Assembly (NCBI RefSeq): GCF_001436115.1 | Contig: NZ_AYZQ01000006.1 | Span: 1 to 55,040, forward strand | Length of the DNA stretch: 55,040 bases | Direction: 5' to 3' | Source: Lacticaseibacillus brantae DSM 23927 | GTDB lineage: Bacteria > Bacillota > Bacilli > Lactobacillales > Lactobacillaceae | Shown: piece by piece, positions 42,398 to 51,587 of the stretch | Numbering within the stretch: position 1 is the stretch's first letter | Layout: the number at the start of each line of letters is the position of its first letter | Notes under the pieces: generated by a model | What the model saw: the letters and a program-made list of their open reading frames with translations, nothing else | What the model was told of the DNA's origin: nothing | Database searches by the model: none | Program-made: the position numbers and the translations under genes

Positions 42398-45300
42398 ATG
42401 ACGAAGATTGGTTCTCAAGTTAAGTCAGTTGGTAAGTTTGTGTTCCTGTTCAGTGGCTCCATTCTTTCCGTGACGGCGATTCAGCAGGCTCAGACCACTG
42501 CGCATGCGGCTGAAACGGCACCAGCAACAACGGCGACCACTGCCGCACCGATCACTCAAGCACCTGCTCAAGCGAGTCCAACCAGTGCACCGGCAACTGC
42601 GGTTCCGACTGCCGCACCAGCGACCGCTGTTCCAACTGCTGGCGTTACAAATCCATATGTCGCCAGTGATCAGATTACTTGGCAAGCGGGTAGTGTCCAG
42701 TCAGGGAATGAAGCGGCCAATGTCAGTGATAAGAATCCAAGCACATTGTGGCATTCCAGTTGGAATGGCACTGATGTCGATCATAACTATATTCAAGCTG
42801 ACTTAAAGCAGGCGACAACCCTCAATGGGTTAACGTACATGCCACGACAAAGTGGTACCAATGGGATTGCGACCGCCTACAGTATTCAAGTCAGTGATGA
42901 TGGCCAAACCTGGCGGCCAATTAAGACGGGTCAATTGGCTGCCAATGCGGCCATTAAAGTCATTGATTTCGACGAGCCAGTGACGACCATGCATGTTCGC
43001 TTCCAGATCACGGCGGCTGTTAATGACAATCCAAGTAGTAAATTACTTTTTGGCTCAGCGGCCGAAATGTTCTTGAACTTGCAGACAAGCGCTCAAGCAA
43101 CTTATAAACCGGACTTCAACCAACAACAGACGGGCTGGCAAGCTAATCCGAGTCTTGGCAAGCCAACAGTCACCACCGCTAACAACACTGTCACCGTGAC
43201 AAATAACGATTCGACGAATCCAAACGCCGTTACCTATGACACCAACGCCCCATCACAAACTGATGGGGAGTTCCAAGTGGCCTTTACCACACCTAAAACA
43301 AATGCCTCACAAATTGGCTTCTTATTCCGCGCTAACGGCACTAAATGGAGCGGTGTGGAATACGACACCGGGAATGGCTGGGTGCTAGAATCTTCTGATC
43401 ATGGGTTCAAAACCATTAATGGACCTGCCCTAGCACCGAGTCAACAATATGTGTTGAAAGTGCAATACATTGGCAATTGGTTGAACGTCTTTTTGAATGG
43501 TCAGTCGTTCTTCACGGGTACGAGTGCGAACATCGGCTTGGACGCCGGTTACTTTGGGATTCGGTCATGGCGTTTTGTTAAAGACCTGACCATTAATAGC
43601 TTGCAAGTGGGCGAATTAGGTAGCATTCCTGATTTGCCGAATCCACCAGTTTCCACCACACCATCCGATAGCTACACCCGGGCCGGGAACCAACCAATTC
43701 TTTCGCCAACCGTACAAGTGAATTACACGTATGGCCCCGCTCAGAGTGCCCCAGTGGTCTGGGATACGATTGATCCAAGTCTGTGGGGAACGGATAAGGT
43801 TGGGACAACGTTTGAAGTCAATGGGACCGTCACCATCAACGGCAAGACGCTGACAGCCAAAACCACCGTTCACGTGCTCGATCCGAACGTTGAATTGGAA
43901 CAAGGCACTGATATTGTTGCTGGGGATATGGCAGCTCGACTGGACCCAAATCATTTGCGGATTATCGGTTACACGAACCAAAAGATCGGCAAACACATGA
44001 TGGCTAGCACCACGATTAATGATTCAGTGGTGATTAACGGGAAGACATACACGCCAACAATCTCAAGCAAGCAAGATGGCCAAAGCAAGATGGTTTACAC
44101 TTTGACATTCGCCAACTTCCCAGATTTAAGCTTTGATATTGCCTTTGAAGTCACGGCCGACAATCAACTGCAAATTAAGATGCAGAATGTTCAAGATCCA
44201 AAGAACCAACTGAACTCAATCAGCTTGCCAGGCTTACAACTGGTGAGTGTCAATGCCATGGATAAAGGCGCGCAATTTGCTGGTGCCACCATTTATCTGG
44301 CTACCAATGCTTACGCAAACAAAAACGGGGATACCATTACTGATCTGACCAAAGACGCGACCCTTGATGCCAATGCGAAGGGCTATGCCTATGGCTTCTT
44401 GTCTAATGCAGATACGTCAGTGGCGGTTTACAGTACTTCTGCCGACGATTTGCGCTCTGGTGGGACCAAGTATGATCGTCTGTACAAACAAACGGTCACC
44501 ACGGATCAAGGCCGTGTTACTGTGCTGACCAGTGGTGAATTCACGTACCGGCCAAGTGCCGTCAGCGAATTTGGCGGTAGTTTTACTGCCCCAGACGGAC
44601 ATGATGCACTTGATCCAATGCCGGCAATTACCGTCAAATTGACGAGTGATCAAAATGGCGATGGCGTGGTCGATTGGCAAGATGGTGCGATAGCTTATCG
44701 TTCTATTACGCCCGCACCAATTGGGGCTGATCAAATTAAGAATTTGGTCGTTGACCGCATTCCATTTAACTTTGCCAGTGAAGCTACTAATCCATTTACC
44801 AAGACCTTGGACGAAACCAAGCGGATTTACAACAGTACGGATGGCTTAGGGCAGGATATCTTGTTGAAAGGTTACGCCAATGAAGGCCACGATTCCGGTC
44901 ACCCAGACTACTTCTCCGTTGGGGAGCGGATTGGCGGTGTTGATGCGCTGAAAGCCATGATTGCCGAGGCTCATAAATATGGCGGCAAGATTGGGGTCCA
45001 CATTAACGCCACTGAAGCTTACCCAGAAGCCAAGAGTTTTAGCGACGGCAAAGACGGGTCGACACCATTAGTGAACACCGCCAAAAAGGGCTGGGCATGG
45101 TTAGACCAAGCCTACCTGATTCAAGAACGGGAAGACGCAATTTCAGGTGATCGTCTTGATCGGATTGCTGAACTAAAAGCCCTTGTGCCTGAGCTCGACT
45201 TTATCTATGTGGATGTTTGGGGGCAACAAGGTGAAAGTGGCGCTGAGAATAAGCGCCTCGCTGAAGAAATTCAAAGTAATGGTTGGTGGGTCCAATCTGA

Positions 45301-48199
45301 ATTCCCACAAGCTATGGAAGGCGACTCGCTGATGAGTCACTGGGCAGTCGACGTTAACTATGGCGGCGACTCCACGAAGGGAATTAACAGTAATATCGTC
45401 CGCTTCATGTTCAATGACCAGCGCGATACTTGGATTTCAAAGAACAATGAAAATCCATTACTTGGTGGAGCACAGCTCCAAGCGTATGAAGGCTGGGCTG
45501 GGGCAAGTAGCTATGATCAGATGATTACCAAGACTTTCAGTGAGAACCTGCCGACCAAGTTCTTGCAACATTTCCAGATTCAAAACTGGCAAACCACAAT
45601 GGACACTGCAGGGAAAAATAACGGGACCATTAAATTTACAGGTAACGTTGTTTCAACGAATGACAATGCCACACAAACGCACCAAATTCTGCAAGACGGT
45701 CGCGTTGTCTTAAATGGAGATAGCTATCTGTTGCCATGGTGGTCGGCTGACGGCAAGACTGCTGACAGTAAGTTGTATCACTTCAATGCTAAGGGGGGCG
45801 CCACCACTTGGACCTTGCCTGACAGCTGGACCAATGAAAGCAAAGTGGTTCTCTACAAGCTGACTGATCAAGGCCGCGTAGCTGTTGGCACACTGGATGT
45901 GACCAACCATCAAGTGACCATCGACGCTGATGCTAATCAAGCCTATGTTGTGGCTAAAGTTGGGGATACGTTTGCGGCTGCAACCGATTTTGGTTCAGGC
46001 ACTGGCATTAAGGACCCTGGGTTTAATGAAAAGGACACAATCGCTAAGAATTGGAAAGTTGATCAAGGACAACCAACGATTGCTCGGAATACCAATGGCG
46101 ACTATGAACTGAGCACTGGCACAAGTGCTCTACAGATGAGTCAAAATGTTAGTTTGGCGGCGGGTCAATACTCGGCAATGATCCAAGTCTCTTCACAGAA
46201 TCGTCCTGGGCAATTGATTATTCAACAAGGCGGGAAGACTTATGTGGGGACAGTCGTTGACTCTGTCGCGCAAAACTATATTCGTGGGGATGCTCATCAC
46301 ACAGTTGGTAACGGTGCGACCGAAACCTCGTATATGCAGATCTTGCGGGTTGACTTTACTGTCGCTGGCACAGGCCAAACTAAGTTGATCTTGGCTGCGG
46401 CGGATGGCTCTGGGGAATTGCTGTGGGATAATTTACGGATTGTGTCACGGCTGACAACGCCTAATAAAGATGAAGTGGCCACCGAAATCCCAGGGACTGA
46501 TAGCCATGGCCGACTTATCTATAGTCAAGACTTTGAAGATACTTCCGCCACTGGCCTAGCACCATTTGTTATGGGCAGTGCGGATGGGGTTAACGACCCG
46601 CGGACGCACCTGTCTGAGAAGCATGCGCCATATACGGACAAGGAATGGAAGGTTGGTAAAGAAAGTAGTGATACCTTCCAATTGGACGATACGATTGATG
46701 GTAACTGGTCTTTGAAGTCTTATGAAGAAAGTGACGGTCTGCTGCTACAAACTTTGCCACAGACCATTGGTTTCCAAGCTGGCGGCAAGTACCAAATTGT
46801 CTTCAGTTACGAAGCGGATACGGCTGATGCATTCACGCCATTCATTGCACATGGAGAGTTTGATGCTAACAAGACTGATAAGCAATTCGCCACCTTGAGC
46901 AAGACCAATGACAAGACTGGCGTGTTCAGCGGTGAGTTTGAGGTCCCAGCTGACGTCAATAATGCTTGGTTCGGCCTTTATAAGTCGGCTGGAGATGGTT
47001 CGGGAACCGTCGTGCTGGATAACTTTAAGGTTTATCGATTAACCGATGCCCCAACTGTTCAAAGCGAGGATATTGTTGTTGAACAAAATGCTGCTAAACC
47101 GGACTACTTGGCTGCATTAACTGCGTTGGGAACTAACGGCCAAGAGACGGCGAAGACGGGATTAACTGTTGATAGCTCAAAGGTTGATTTATCAACCCCA
47201 GGCGTCTACACCGTTACCTATACGGGTACGGTGAACGGTCAGCCTGCAAGTGGATCATTCCTTGTGACTGTACTTGCCGCAGATAATCAAACCCCAAGTA
47301 ATCCTGGCACCGGGACTGAAACCCCAGGCACTGGTGAAGAACTGACCGATGCCATTGCGACAATTGTGCAACATGGCACGCCGGTGATTGTTTATGATCA
47401 AGTCAACGGGACTGCTACCAGTAAGCAACTGGCTGAAGGGACTGATTGGAAGGCCTTCCGTCAAGTTACGGACGCAAACGGCATGGTTTGGTATAACTTA
47501 GGTGGTAACCAGTGGATTAAAGGCGATGGTGTCATTTTGGATGCTAAGCCTGCCACATATAACCACAATCGGACGGTCGGTGTCATCAGTGAGACAGCAG
47601 GTAGTGTCGTCTATACAGCCCCTGGTGTCAGTGGTAAAGCCACTAACCAGACGTTGAAAGTTGGTACGGCTTGGCAAATTTCTGCCACGGTCACAACTAA
47701 AGACGGCCAGACTTGGTATCGTGTCGGCACCAATCAATGGATTAAAGCTGATGGTGTGGTCTTTGACCATGTGCAAGCCTTCCGCGGTGTTGGTGTGATT
47801 AACTACGCTCCTGGCTACGGGATTGCCGTTTGGTCTGATCAAAATGGGACTAAGTTCACAGGCAAGCGTCTGGAAACGGGCTCGAGTTGGAAACTCTTCG
47901 CTAAAGCAACCGGTAAAAATGGGCATACCTACTATAACTTAGGTGGTAACCAATGGATTGATGGCGCGAACCTAATGCTTTTGCCTAATTCGGCGGCCGC
48001 AAAGGTGACTAAGAATTCTGCAAAATTGAAAGTTGCTGCACCGGTGTGGACCACCTCTGAACAGAAGCAACAAGTTAAACGTTTAGCTGCGGGGCAACAA
48101 GTGACTGTCATTGCCACTCAAAATACGGCTAAAGGTGTGATGCTGCAGATTGCTGCTAATCAGTGGATTCAGGCTGATTTAACCAACGGCATTCGGTAA
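42398..48199 (+). CDS. Secreted GH101 endo-alpha-N-acetylgalactosaminidase
   Basis: This 1933-residue enzyme releases Gal-beta1,3-GalNAc (mucin core 1, T antigen) from Ser/Thr of glycoproteins. After a signal peptide (cleavage near AHA-AE) come CBM32 (~85-227), a lectin-like jelly roll (~238-408), a bacterial Ig-like domain (~415-498), the GH101 core (~500-1190), two galactose-binding-like domains (~1201-1352, ~1370-1550), an Ig-like domain and four SLAP-like modules (~1648-1933). The core has the family motif DQNGDGVVDWQDGAIAYR, the likely nucleophile D939 (FIYVDVWG) and acid/base E968 (VQSEFP); the spacing is close to characterised GH101 enzymes. ATG 42398 follows GGAGGG. There is no LPXTG. 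The AraC-ABC-GH112 genes downstream fit import and breakdown of its product. Confidence 0.93.
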   Translation: MTKIGSQVKSVGKFVFLFSGSILSVTAIQQAQTTAHAAETAPATTATTAAPITQAPAQASPTSAPATAVPTAAPATAVPTAGVTNPYVASDQITWQAGSVQSGNEAANVSDKNPSTLWHSSWNGTDVDHNYIQADLKQATTLNGLTYMPRQSGTNGIATAYSIQVSDDGQTWRPIKTGQLAANAAIKVIDFDEPVTTMHVRFQITAAVNDNPSSKLLFGSAAEMFLNLQTSAQATYKPDFNQQQTGWQANPSLGKPTVTTANNTVTVTNNDSTNPNAVTYDTNAPSQTDGEFQVAFTTPKTNASQIGFLFRANGTKWSGVEYDTGNGWVLESSDHGFKTINGPALAPSQQYVLKVQYIGNWLNVFLNGQSFFTGTSANIGLDAGYFGIRSWRFVKDLTINSLQVGELGSIPDLPNPPVSTTPSDSYTRAGNQPILSPTVQVNYTYGPAQSAPVVWDTIDPSLWGTDKVGTTFEVNGTVTINGKTLTAKTTVHVLDPNVELEQGTDIVAGDMAARLDPNHLRIIGYTNQKIGKHMMASTTINDSVVINGKTYTPTISSKQDGQSKMVYTLTFANFPDLSFDIAFEVTADNQLQIKMQNVQDPKNQLNSISLPGLQLVSVNAMDKGAQFAGATIYLATNAYANKNGDTITDLTKDATLDANAKGYAYGFLSNADTSVAVYSTSADDLRSGGTKYDRLYKQTVTTDQGRVTVLTSGEFTYRPSAVSEFGGSFTAPDGHDALDPMPAITVKLTSDQNGDGVVDWQDGAIAYRSITPAPIGADQIKNLVVDRIPFNFASEATNPFTKTLDETKRIYNSTDGLGQDILLKGYANEGHDSGHPDYFSVGERIGGVDALKAMIAEAHKYGGKIGVHINATEAYPEAKSFSDGKDGSTPLVNTAKKGWAWLDQAYLIQEREDAISGDRLDRIAELKALVPELDFIYVDVWGQQGESGAENKRLAEEIQSNGWWVQSEFPQAMEGDSLMSHWAVDVNYGGDSTKGINSNIVRFMFNDQRDTWISKNNENPLLGGAQLQAYEGWAGASSYDQMITKTFSENLPTKFLQHFQIQNWQTTMDTAGKNNGTIKFTGNVVSTNDNATQTHQILQDGRVVLNGDSYLLPWWSADGKTADSKLYHFNAKGGATTWTLPDSWTNESKVVLYKLTDQGRVAVGTLDVTNHQVTIDADANQAYVVAKVGDTFAAATDFGSGTGIKDPGFNEKDTIAKNWKVDQGQPTIARNTNGDYELSTGTSALQMSQNVSLAAGQYSAMIQVSSQNRPGQLIIQQGGKTYVGTVVDSVAQNYIRGDAHHTVGNGATETSYMQILRVDFTVAGTGQTKLILAAADGSGELLWDNLRIVSRLTTPNKDEVATEIPGTDSHGRLIYSQDFEDTSATGLAPFVMGSADGVNDPRTHLSEKHAPYTDKEWKVGKESSDTFQLDDTIDGNWSLKSYEESDGLLLQTLPQTIGFQAGGKYQIVFSYEADTADAFTPFIAHGEFDANKTDKQFATLSKTNDKTGVFSGEFEVPADVNNAWFGLYKSAGDGSGTVVLDNFKVYRLTDAPTVQSEDIVVEQNAAKPDYLAALTALGTNGQETAKTGLTVDSSKVDLSTPGVYTVTYTGTVNGQPASGSFLVTVLAADNQTPSNPGTGTETPGTGEELTDAIATIVQHGTPVIVYDQVNGTATSKQLAEGTDWKAFRQVTDANGMVWYNLGGNQWIKGDGVILDAKPATYNHNRTVGVISETAGSVVYTAPGVSGKATNQTLKVGTAWQISATVTTKDGQTWYRVGTNQWIKADGVVFDHVQAFRGVGVINYAPGYGIAVWSDQNGTKFTGKRLETGSSWKLFAKATGKNGHTYYNLGGNQWIDGANLMLLPNSAAAKVTKNSAKLKVAAPVWTTSEQKQQVKRLAAGQQVTVIATQNTAKGVMLQIAANQWIQADLTNGIR

Positions 48200-48216
48200 G
48201 GTCCAGATTGAAGGCG

Positions 48217-48256
48217 AAAAGAGCGCTTCAGGTCAATTCCTGAGGCGCTCTTTTTA
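48217..48256 (+). terminator. Intrinsic terminator after the GH101 gene
   Basis: AAAAGAGCGCTTCAGG pairs with CCTGAGGCGCTCTTTT and runs into T5. Confidence 0.88.
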
Positions 48257-48280
48257 GGAAAAGTGGTCTAGACGTTCTAA

Positions 48281-48324
48281 TTAACAAGAGAACGCAAACA
48301 GCGTTATAATGAAAGCGATACCGG
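48281..48324 (+). promoter_or_regulatory. AraC-gene promoter with cre-like overlap
   Basis: TTAACA (48281-48286) and TATAAT (48305-48310) are spaced 18 bases. ATGAAAGCGATACCGG (48309-48324) resembles cre with two mismatches at the 3' end. The ribosome site GGGGGAGGAGG follows. Confidence 0.5.
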
Positions 48325-48342
48325 GGGAGGAGGCCAAGTTGG

Positions 48343-49146
48343 ATGGTTGCACCAAGTGGACTGACAACGGAAACGCTGTCAGTCATCTATATCCGCGAAT
48401 CCGAGTATTCAGAACAGGATTGGCATAGTACGATGCATTCACATTATTTTACCGAGATGCTATATGTGACCGCTGGAGAGGGCGCGATGCAGTTTGATGA
48501 TCACCGAGAAATCTTGACGGCGAATTCGGTGATTGTTGTCAACCCGTATGTACGCCATACGGAGGTGTCCACGGCAGATAAGCCGCTGAGCTATATCGTC
48601 CTGGGTGTGGATGATATTCGCCTGGCCAAGGATGAGATGTTAGTTGAGAACTTCTATTTGTTCACTGATCATAGCAAGGAGATTCTGCCCTTGCTCAACT
48701 TAATGCTGGTTGAGGATCAACGGCAATTGCAAGGGTATGAGCGGGTTAAGCGGCAGCTTGCCAGCGTGGTGGTGCAATTGTTTCTGCGGGCGACCGAGAT
48801 TCACCTCGTCAGCCCAGTCGACCGCGTGCCACGGGATGGTCAACTGGTCAAGGCGTATCTGGATGCCCACTTTAAAGAGCGGTTGAGTCTGGAAAGCTTA
48901 TCAAAGGCACTTCATTTCGACAAGTTCTACATTATCCATGTGTTCAAGAAAGCCTTTAATGACACGCCGATGAACTACGTCACTCGCCAGCGCATTGAAG
49001 CCAGTCAAGATTTATTGCGCAACACAGATTATGCGATTGGCCAAATTGCAATGATCACGGGCTTTGAATCACAATCTTACTTTAATCAGATTTTTCGGGC
49101 GAAAACGCAGATGTCGCCATCCGCTTTTCGCCAAGCCCACAAATAG
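48343..49146 (+). CDS. AraC-family transcriptional regulator
   Basis: This is a 267-residue protein. The N-terminal cupin has HSHYFTEMLYVTAGEGAMQF and VIVVNPYVRHTE, a sugar-sensing fold. The C-terminal pair of helix-turn-helix motifs is SLESLSKALHFDKFYIIHVFKKAF and IGQIAMITGFESQSYFNQIF. It probably activates the downstream ABC-GH112 operon, and perhaps the giant glycosidase genes, when galacto-N-biose or a breakdown product is present. It has its own promoter and is separated from the transporter by 129 bases. The direct inducer is unknown. Confidence 0.9.
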   Translation: MVAPSGLTTETLSVIYIRESEYSEQDWHSTMHSHYFTEMLYVTAGEGAMQFDDHREILTANSVIVVNPYVRHTEVSTADKPLSYIVLGVDDIRLAKDEMLVENFYLFTDHSKEILPLLNLMLVEDQRQLQGYERVKRQLASVVVQLFLRATEIHLVSPVDRVPRDGQLVKAYLDAHFKERLSLESLSKALHFDKFYIIHVFKKAFNDTPMNYVTRQRIEASQDLLRNTDYAIGQIAMITGFESQSYFNQIFRAKTQMSPSAFRQAHK

Positions 49147-49203
49147 ATTTTAGGTAAATATTTACCAATCAATATTCCTAAAATTTGTGACAACTTATTT
49201 ATA

Positions 49204-49230
49204 GATTAAGCGCTTACATCTTGGTACACT
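49204..49230 (+). promoter_or_regulatory. Control region of the ABC-GH112 operon (cre-like core and -10)
   Basis: GATTAAGCGCTTACAT (49204-49219) has the AAGCGCTTACA core of a lactobacillar cre, though the first three bases differ from consensus. TACACT at 49225-49230 could be the -10; the -35 is weak, as expected for an activator-dependent promoter. Confidence 0.4.
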
Positions 49231-49275
49231 TAGCACAGTTAAGGAATGCAATTATATTTTAGGAGGAGATACAGC

Positions 49276-50598
49276 ATGAAAAAGCGTTTGGTATTCGCAG
49301 TCATGGCGACTGCTGCAGTGTCATTAATCTTAGCAGCCTGTGGCTCAAGTAAGAGCTCAAGCAGCACTTCAACATCATCTTCAGACAGCAAAACTTTGAA
49401 AGTTGCTGCCCTTGAAGGCGGGTATGGTGCCGATGTTTGGAAGCAAGTCGCAAAGGATTTCGAAGCTGCAAATCCTGGTGTCAAAGTTAAGTTGACCATC
49501 GACAAGAAATTGGAATCTGTTATCAGTCCTCAAATGAAGGCTGGCGATTATCCTGATGTTGTTCACTTGGCAACGGGCCGTCCTGATGGGTTGACCGAAA
49601 CCATGATCAAGGGCAACAACATGGAAAACATCTCTGATGTGATGAACATGAAGATTCCTGGCGAAAGCAAGACCGTTAAAGATGTGATTCGTCCAGGGTT
49701 TGACGGCACATTAGCTACCGAACCTTATGGCGACGGCAAGACTTATATGATGCCAATGTTCTACGCCCCAACTGGTCTCTTCTATAACAAGGCATTGTTG
49801 AAGGAAAATGGTTGGTCAGTGCCTAAGACTTGGGACGAAATGATTGCCCTGGGTCAAAAGGCGAAAGCAAAGGGCATTTCATTATTCACTTATCCAACAA
49901 CTGGCTACATGGATAGCTTATCTTACTCATTGCTTGCTGACATCGGTGGTAAGGATTACTTCAACAAGGCAATGGCCTATGACCATGACGCTTGGTCTGG
50001 CAGCAACGGGACCAAGTACTTTGATTCTGTTGGTCAATTGTTGAAGCAAACTGCAAGCACCACTGTTGCTAACGCTAACAACGAAAACTACCGTAAGAAC
50101 CAACAATTGATTCTTGATAACAAAGCACTCTTCATGCCTAATGGGACCTGGGTTGTTGATGAAATGAAGGATGCACCTCGGGCTAAGGGCTTCGAATGGG
50201 GCTTTACCGCATTACCAGGGATTAAAGCTGACGATCAATATGCATACACATACTTTGAACAAATTTGGGTACCAAAGGCTGCTAAGAACAAGACTTTAGC
50301 AAAAAAATTCATCGCCTTCATGTACTCAGATAAAGCTGCTAAAGACTTCTTAAAGGGTGGCGCCGTTCAACCTATTAAGACAATCGACTCACAATTAACT
50401 GCACAACAAAAGACTTTCTACGATGTTTATAACCAAGGTGCTAAGGTCTTGGTTGGTGGCTTCAAGAATGCCAAGGCTGTTGAAGGGGTTAACTGGACTG
50501 ATACCCTCTTTGGCGAAATGACATCTGTCACAAGTGGTTCTAAGTCTGTCAAGTCATGGCAGAGTGATGTTGTCAAAGCAGCAGATCAACTTCGCTAA
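49276..50598 (+). CDS. Sugar-binding lipoprotein of an ABC importer
   Basis: This 440-residue extracytoplasmic protein has a lipoprotein signal with lipobox LAAC (Cys ~18) and a Ser-rich linker. The family 1 solute-binding fold starts at TLKVAALEGGYGADVWKQVAKDFEAANPGVKV. The later segment NWTDTLFGEMTSV and the hinge around PMFYAPTGLFYNKALL match N-acetylhexosamine/oligosaccharide binders of the NgcE type. It would capture galacto-N-biose and deliver it to the permeases. GGAGGAG precedes ATG 49276. The next gene is separated by a hairpin that may favour excess binding protein. Confidence 0.88.
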   Translation: MKKRLVFAVMATAAVSLILAACGSSKSSSSTSTSSSDSKTLKVAALEGGYGADVWKQVAKDFEAANPGVKVKLTIDKKLESVISPQMKAGDYPDVVHLATGRPDGLTETMIKGNNMENISDVMNMKIPGESKTVKDVIRPGFDGTLATEPYGDGKTYMMPMFYAPTGLFYNKALLKENGWSVPKTWDEMIALGQKAKAKGISLFTYPTTGYMDSLSYSLLADIGGKDYFNKAMAYDHDAWSGSNGTKYFDSVGQLLKQTASTTVANANNENYRKNQQLILDNKALFMPNGTWVVDEMKDAPRAKGFEWGFTALPGIKADDQYAYTYFEQIWVPKAAKNKTLAKKFIAFMYSDKAAKDFLKGGAVQPIKTIDSQLTAQQKTFYDVYNQGAKVLVGGFKNAKAVEGVNWTDTLFGEMTSVTSGSKSVKSWQSDVVKAADQLR

Positions 50599-50622
50599 TC
50601 AGCGAGTTTGATTAAATGAGGT

Positions 50623-50654
50623 GAAGAGGCGGAGAGTAATCTTTCCGCCTCTTC
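50623..50654 (+). promoter_or_regulatory. Hairpin between binding-protein and permease genes
   Basis: GAAGAGGCGGA pairs perfectly with TCCGCCTCTTC. It lacks a T-run, so it looks like an mRNA-stabilising or partial-attenuation hairpin rather than a full terminator. Confidence 0.6.
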
Positions 50655-50675
50655 GTTGTTAAAGGAGGAAGTTTT

Positions 50676-51572
50676 ATGACAGGATCAAACTCTGCACGGA
50701 CGCGTTTCATTTGGCTTTGCCTGTCACCAGCGGTTATTCTCATGGCGATTTTCATGCTGTATCCGGTAGTCTCAGTTTTCCAGATGTCCCTGTACAAGTG
50801 GGGCGGCTACAGTCCGGATAAGCAATTCGTTGGATTCGATAACTTCAAAATCCTGGCTGGCGATATGAACTTCATCCGCTCGTTCCAAAATACGATTCTA
50901 TTGATTGTTGTGGTTACAGTGTTCACGTTAGCGTTCGCACTGGTTTTTGCGGCAATTCTCACGCGGGTGAAATTTAAAGGGATTGGTTTATTCCGAGTAA
51001 TTTTCTACATTCCTAATATTTTATCAATTGTTGTTATCTCAGCGATGTTCTCTGCGATTTATGATCCAACCCAAGGTCTGTTGAATAGCTTCTTGCGGCT
51101 CTTCCATCCTGCTAACTGGGCTGGTATCCAATGGCTGGGGAACGAGAAAATCGTCATCTTCTCGCTGGCAATCACGTTAATCTGGCAAGCCATTGGGTAC
51201 TACATGGTGATGTACATGTCCAGTATGGCCAGCATTCCTGAAGACCTTTATGAAAGTTCAGCATTGGACGGTGCTGGGGTGTTGAAGCAGTTCTTCAGCA
51301 TTACCTTGCCATTGACTTGGAGCACCATCCGGACAACCCTGACCTTCTTCGTAATTAGTACCATCAACTTAAGTTTCTTGTTGGTGACTGCGATGACAGG
51401 CGGCGGACCAAATGGATCCACTGAAGTCTTCTTAAGCTACATGTATAAGCAAGCAAATACCAACAGTGCTTATGGGTATGGGATGGCAATTGGTGTGGTT
51501 GTCTTCGGCTTTTCATTCATTTTGTCAGCCGTTCTGCAAGCCATTACCAAACGCGATATTTACGAATTCTAA
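50676..51572 (+). CDS. Sugar ABC transporter permease, MalF-like
   Basis: This 298-residue protein has six membrane helices. The coupling EAA loop is EDLYESSALDGAGVLKQFFSITLPL. AAAGGAGG precedes ATG 50676. It pairs with the MalG-like permease 15 bases downstream to form the channel. No ATPase gene is present; a shared MsmX/MsmK-type ATPase from elsewhere is expected, as is common for Firmicute oligosaccharide importers. Confidence 0.93.
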   Translation: MTGSNSARTRFIWLCLSPAVILMAIFMLYPVVSVFQMSLYKWGGYSPDKQFVGFDNFKILAGDMNFIRSFQNTILLIVVVTVFTLAFALVFAAILTRVKFKGIGLFRVIFYIPNILSIVVISAMFSAIYDPTQGLLNSFLRLFHPANWAGIQWLGNEKIVIFSLAITLIWQAIGYYMVMYMSSMASIPEDLYESSALDGAGVLKQFFSITLPLTWSTIRTTLTFFVISTINLSFLLVTAMTGGGPNGSTEVFLSYMYKQANTNSAYGYGMAIGVVVFGFSFILSAVLQAITKRDIYEF

Positions 51573-51587
51573 AAAGGGGGTCAGGAT

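Noticed and set aside
47280-48199. LPXTG sortase anchor on the giant secreted proteins
   Set aside because: No LPXTG, hydrophobic segment and basic tail were found at the C-termini of the three surface proteins; SLAP-like modules end each one.
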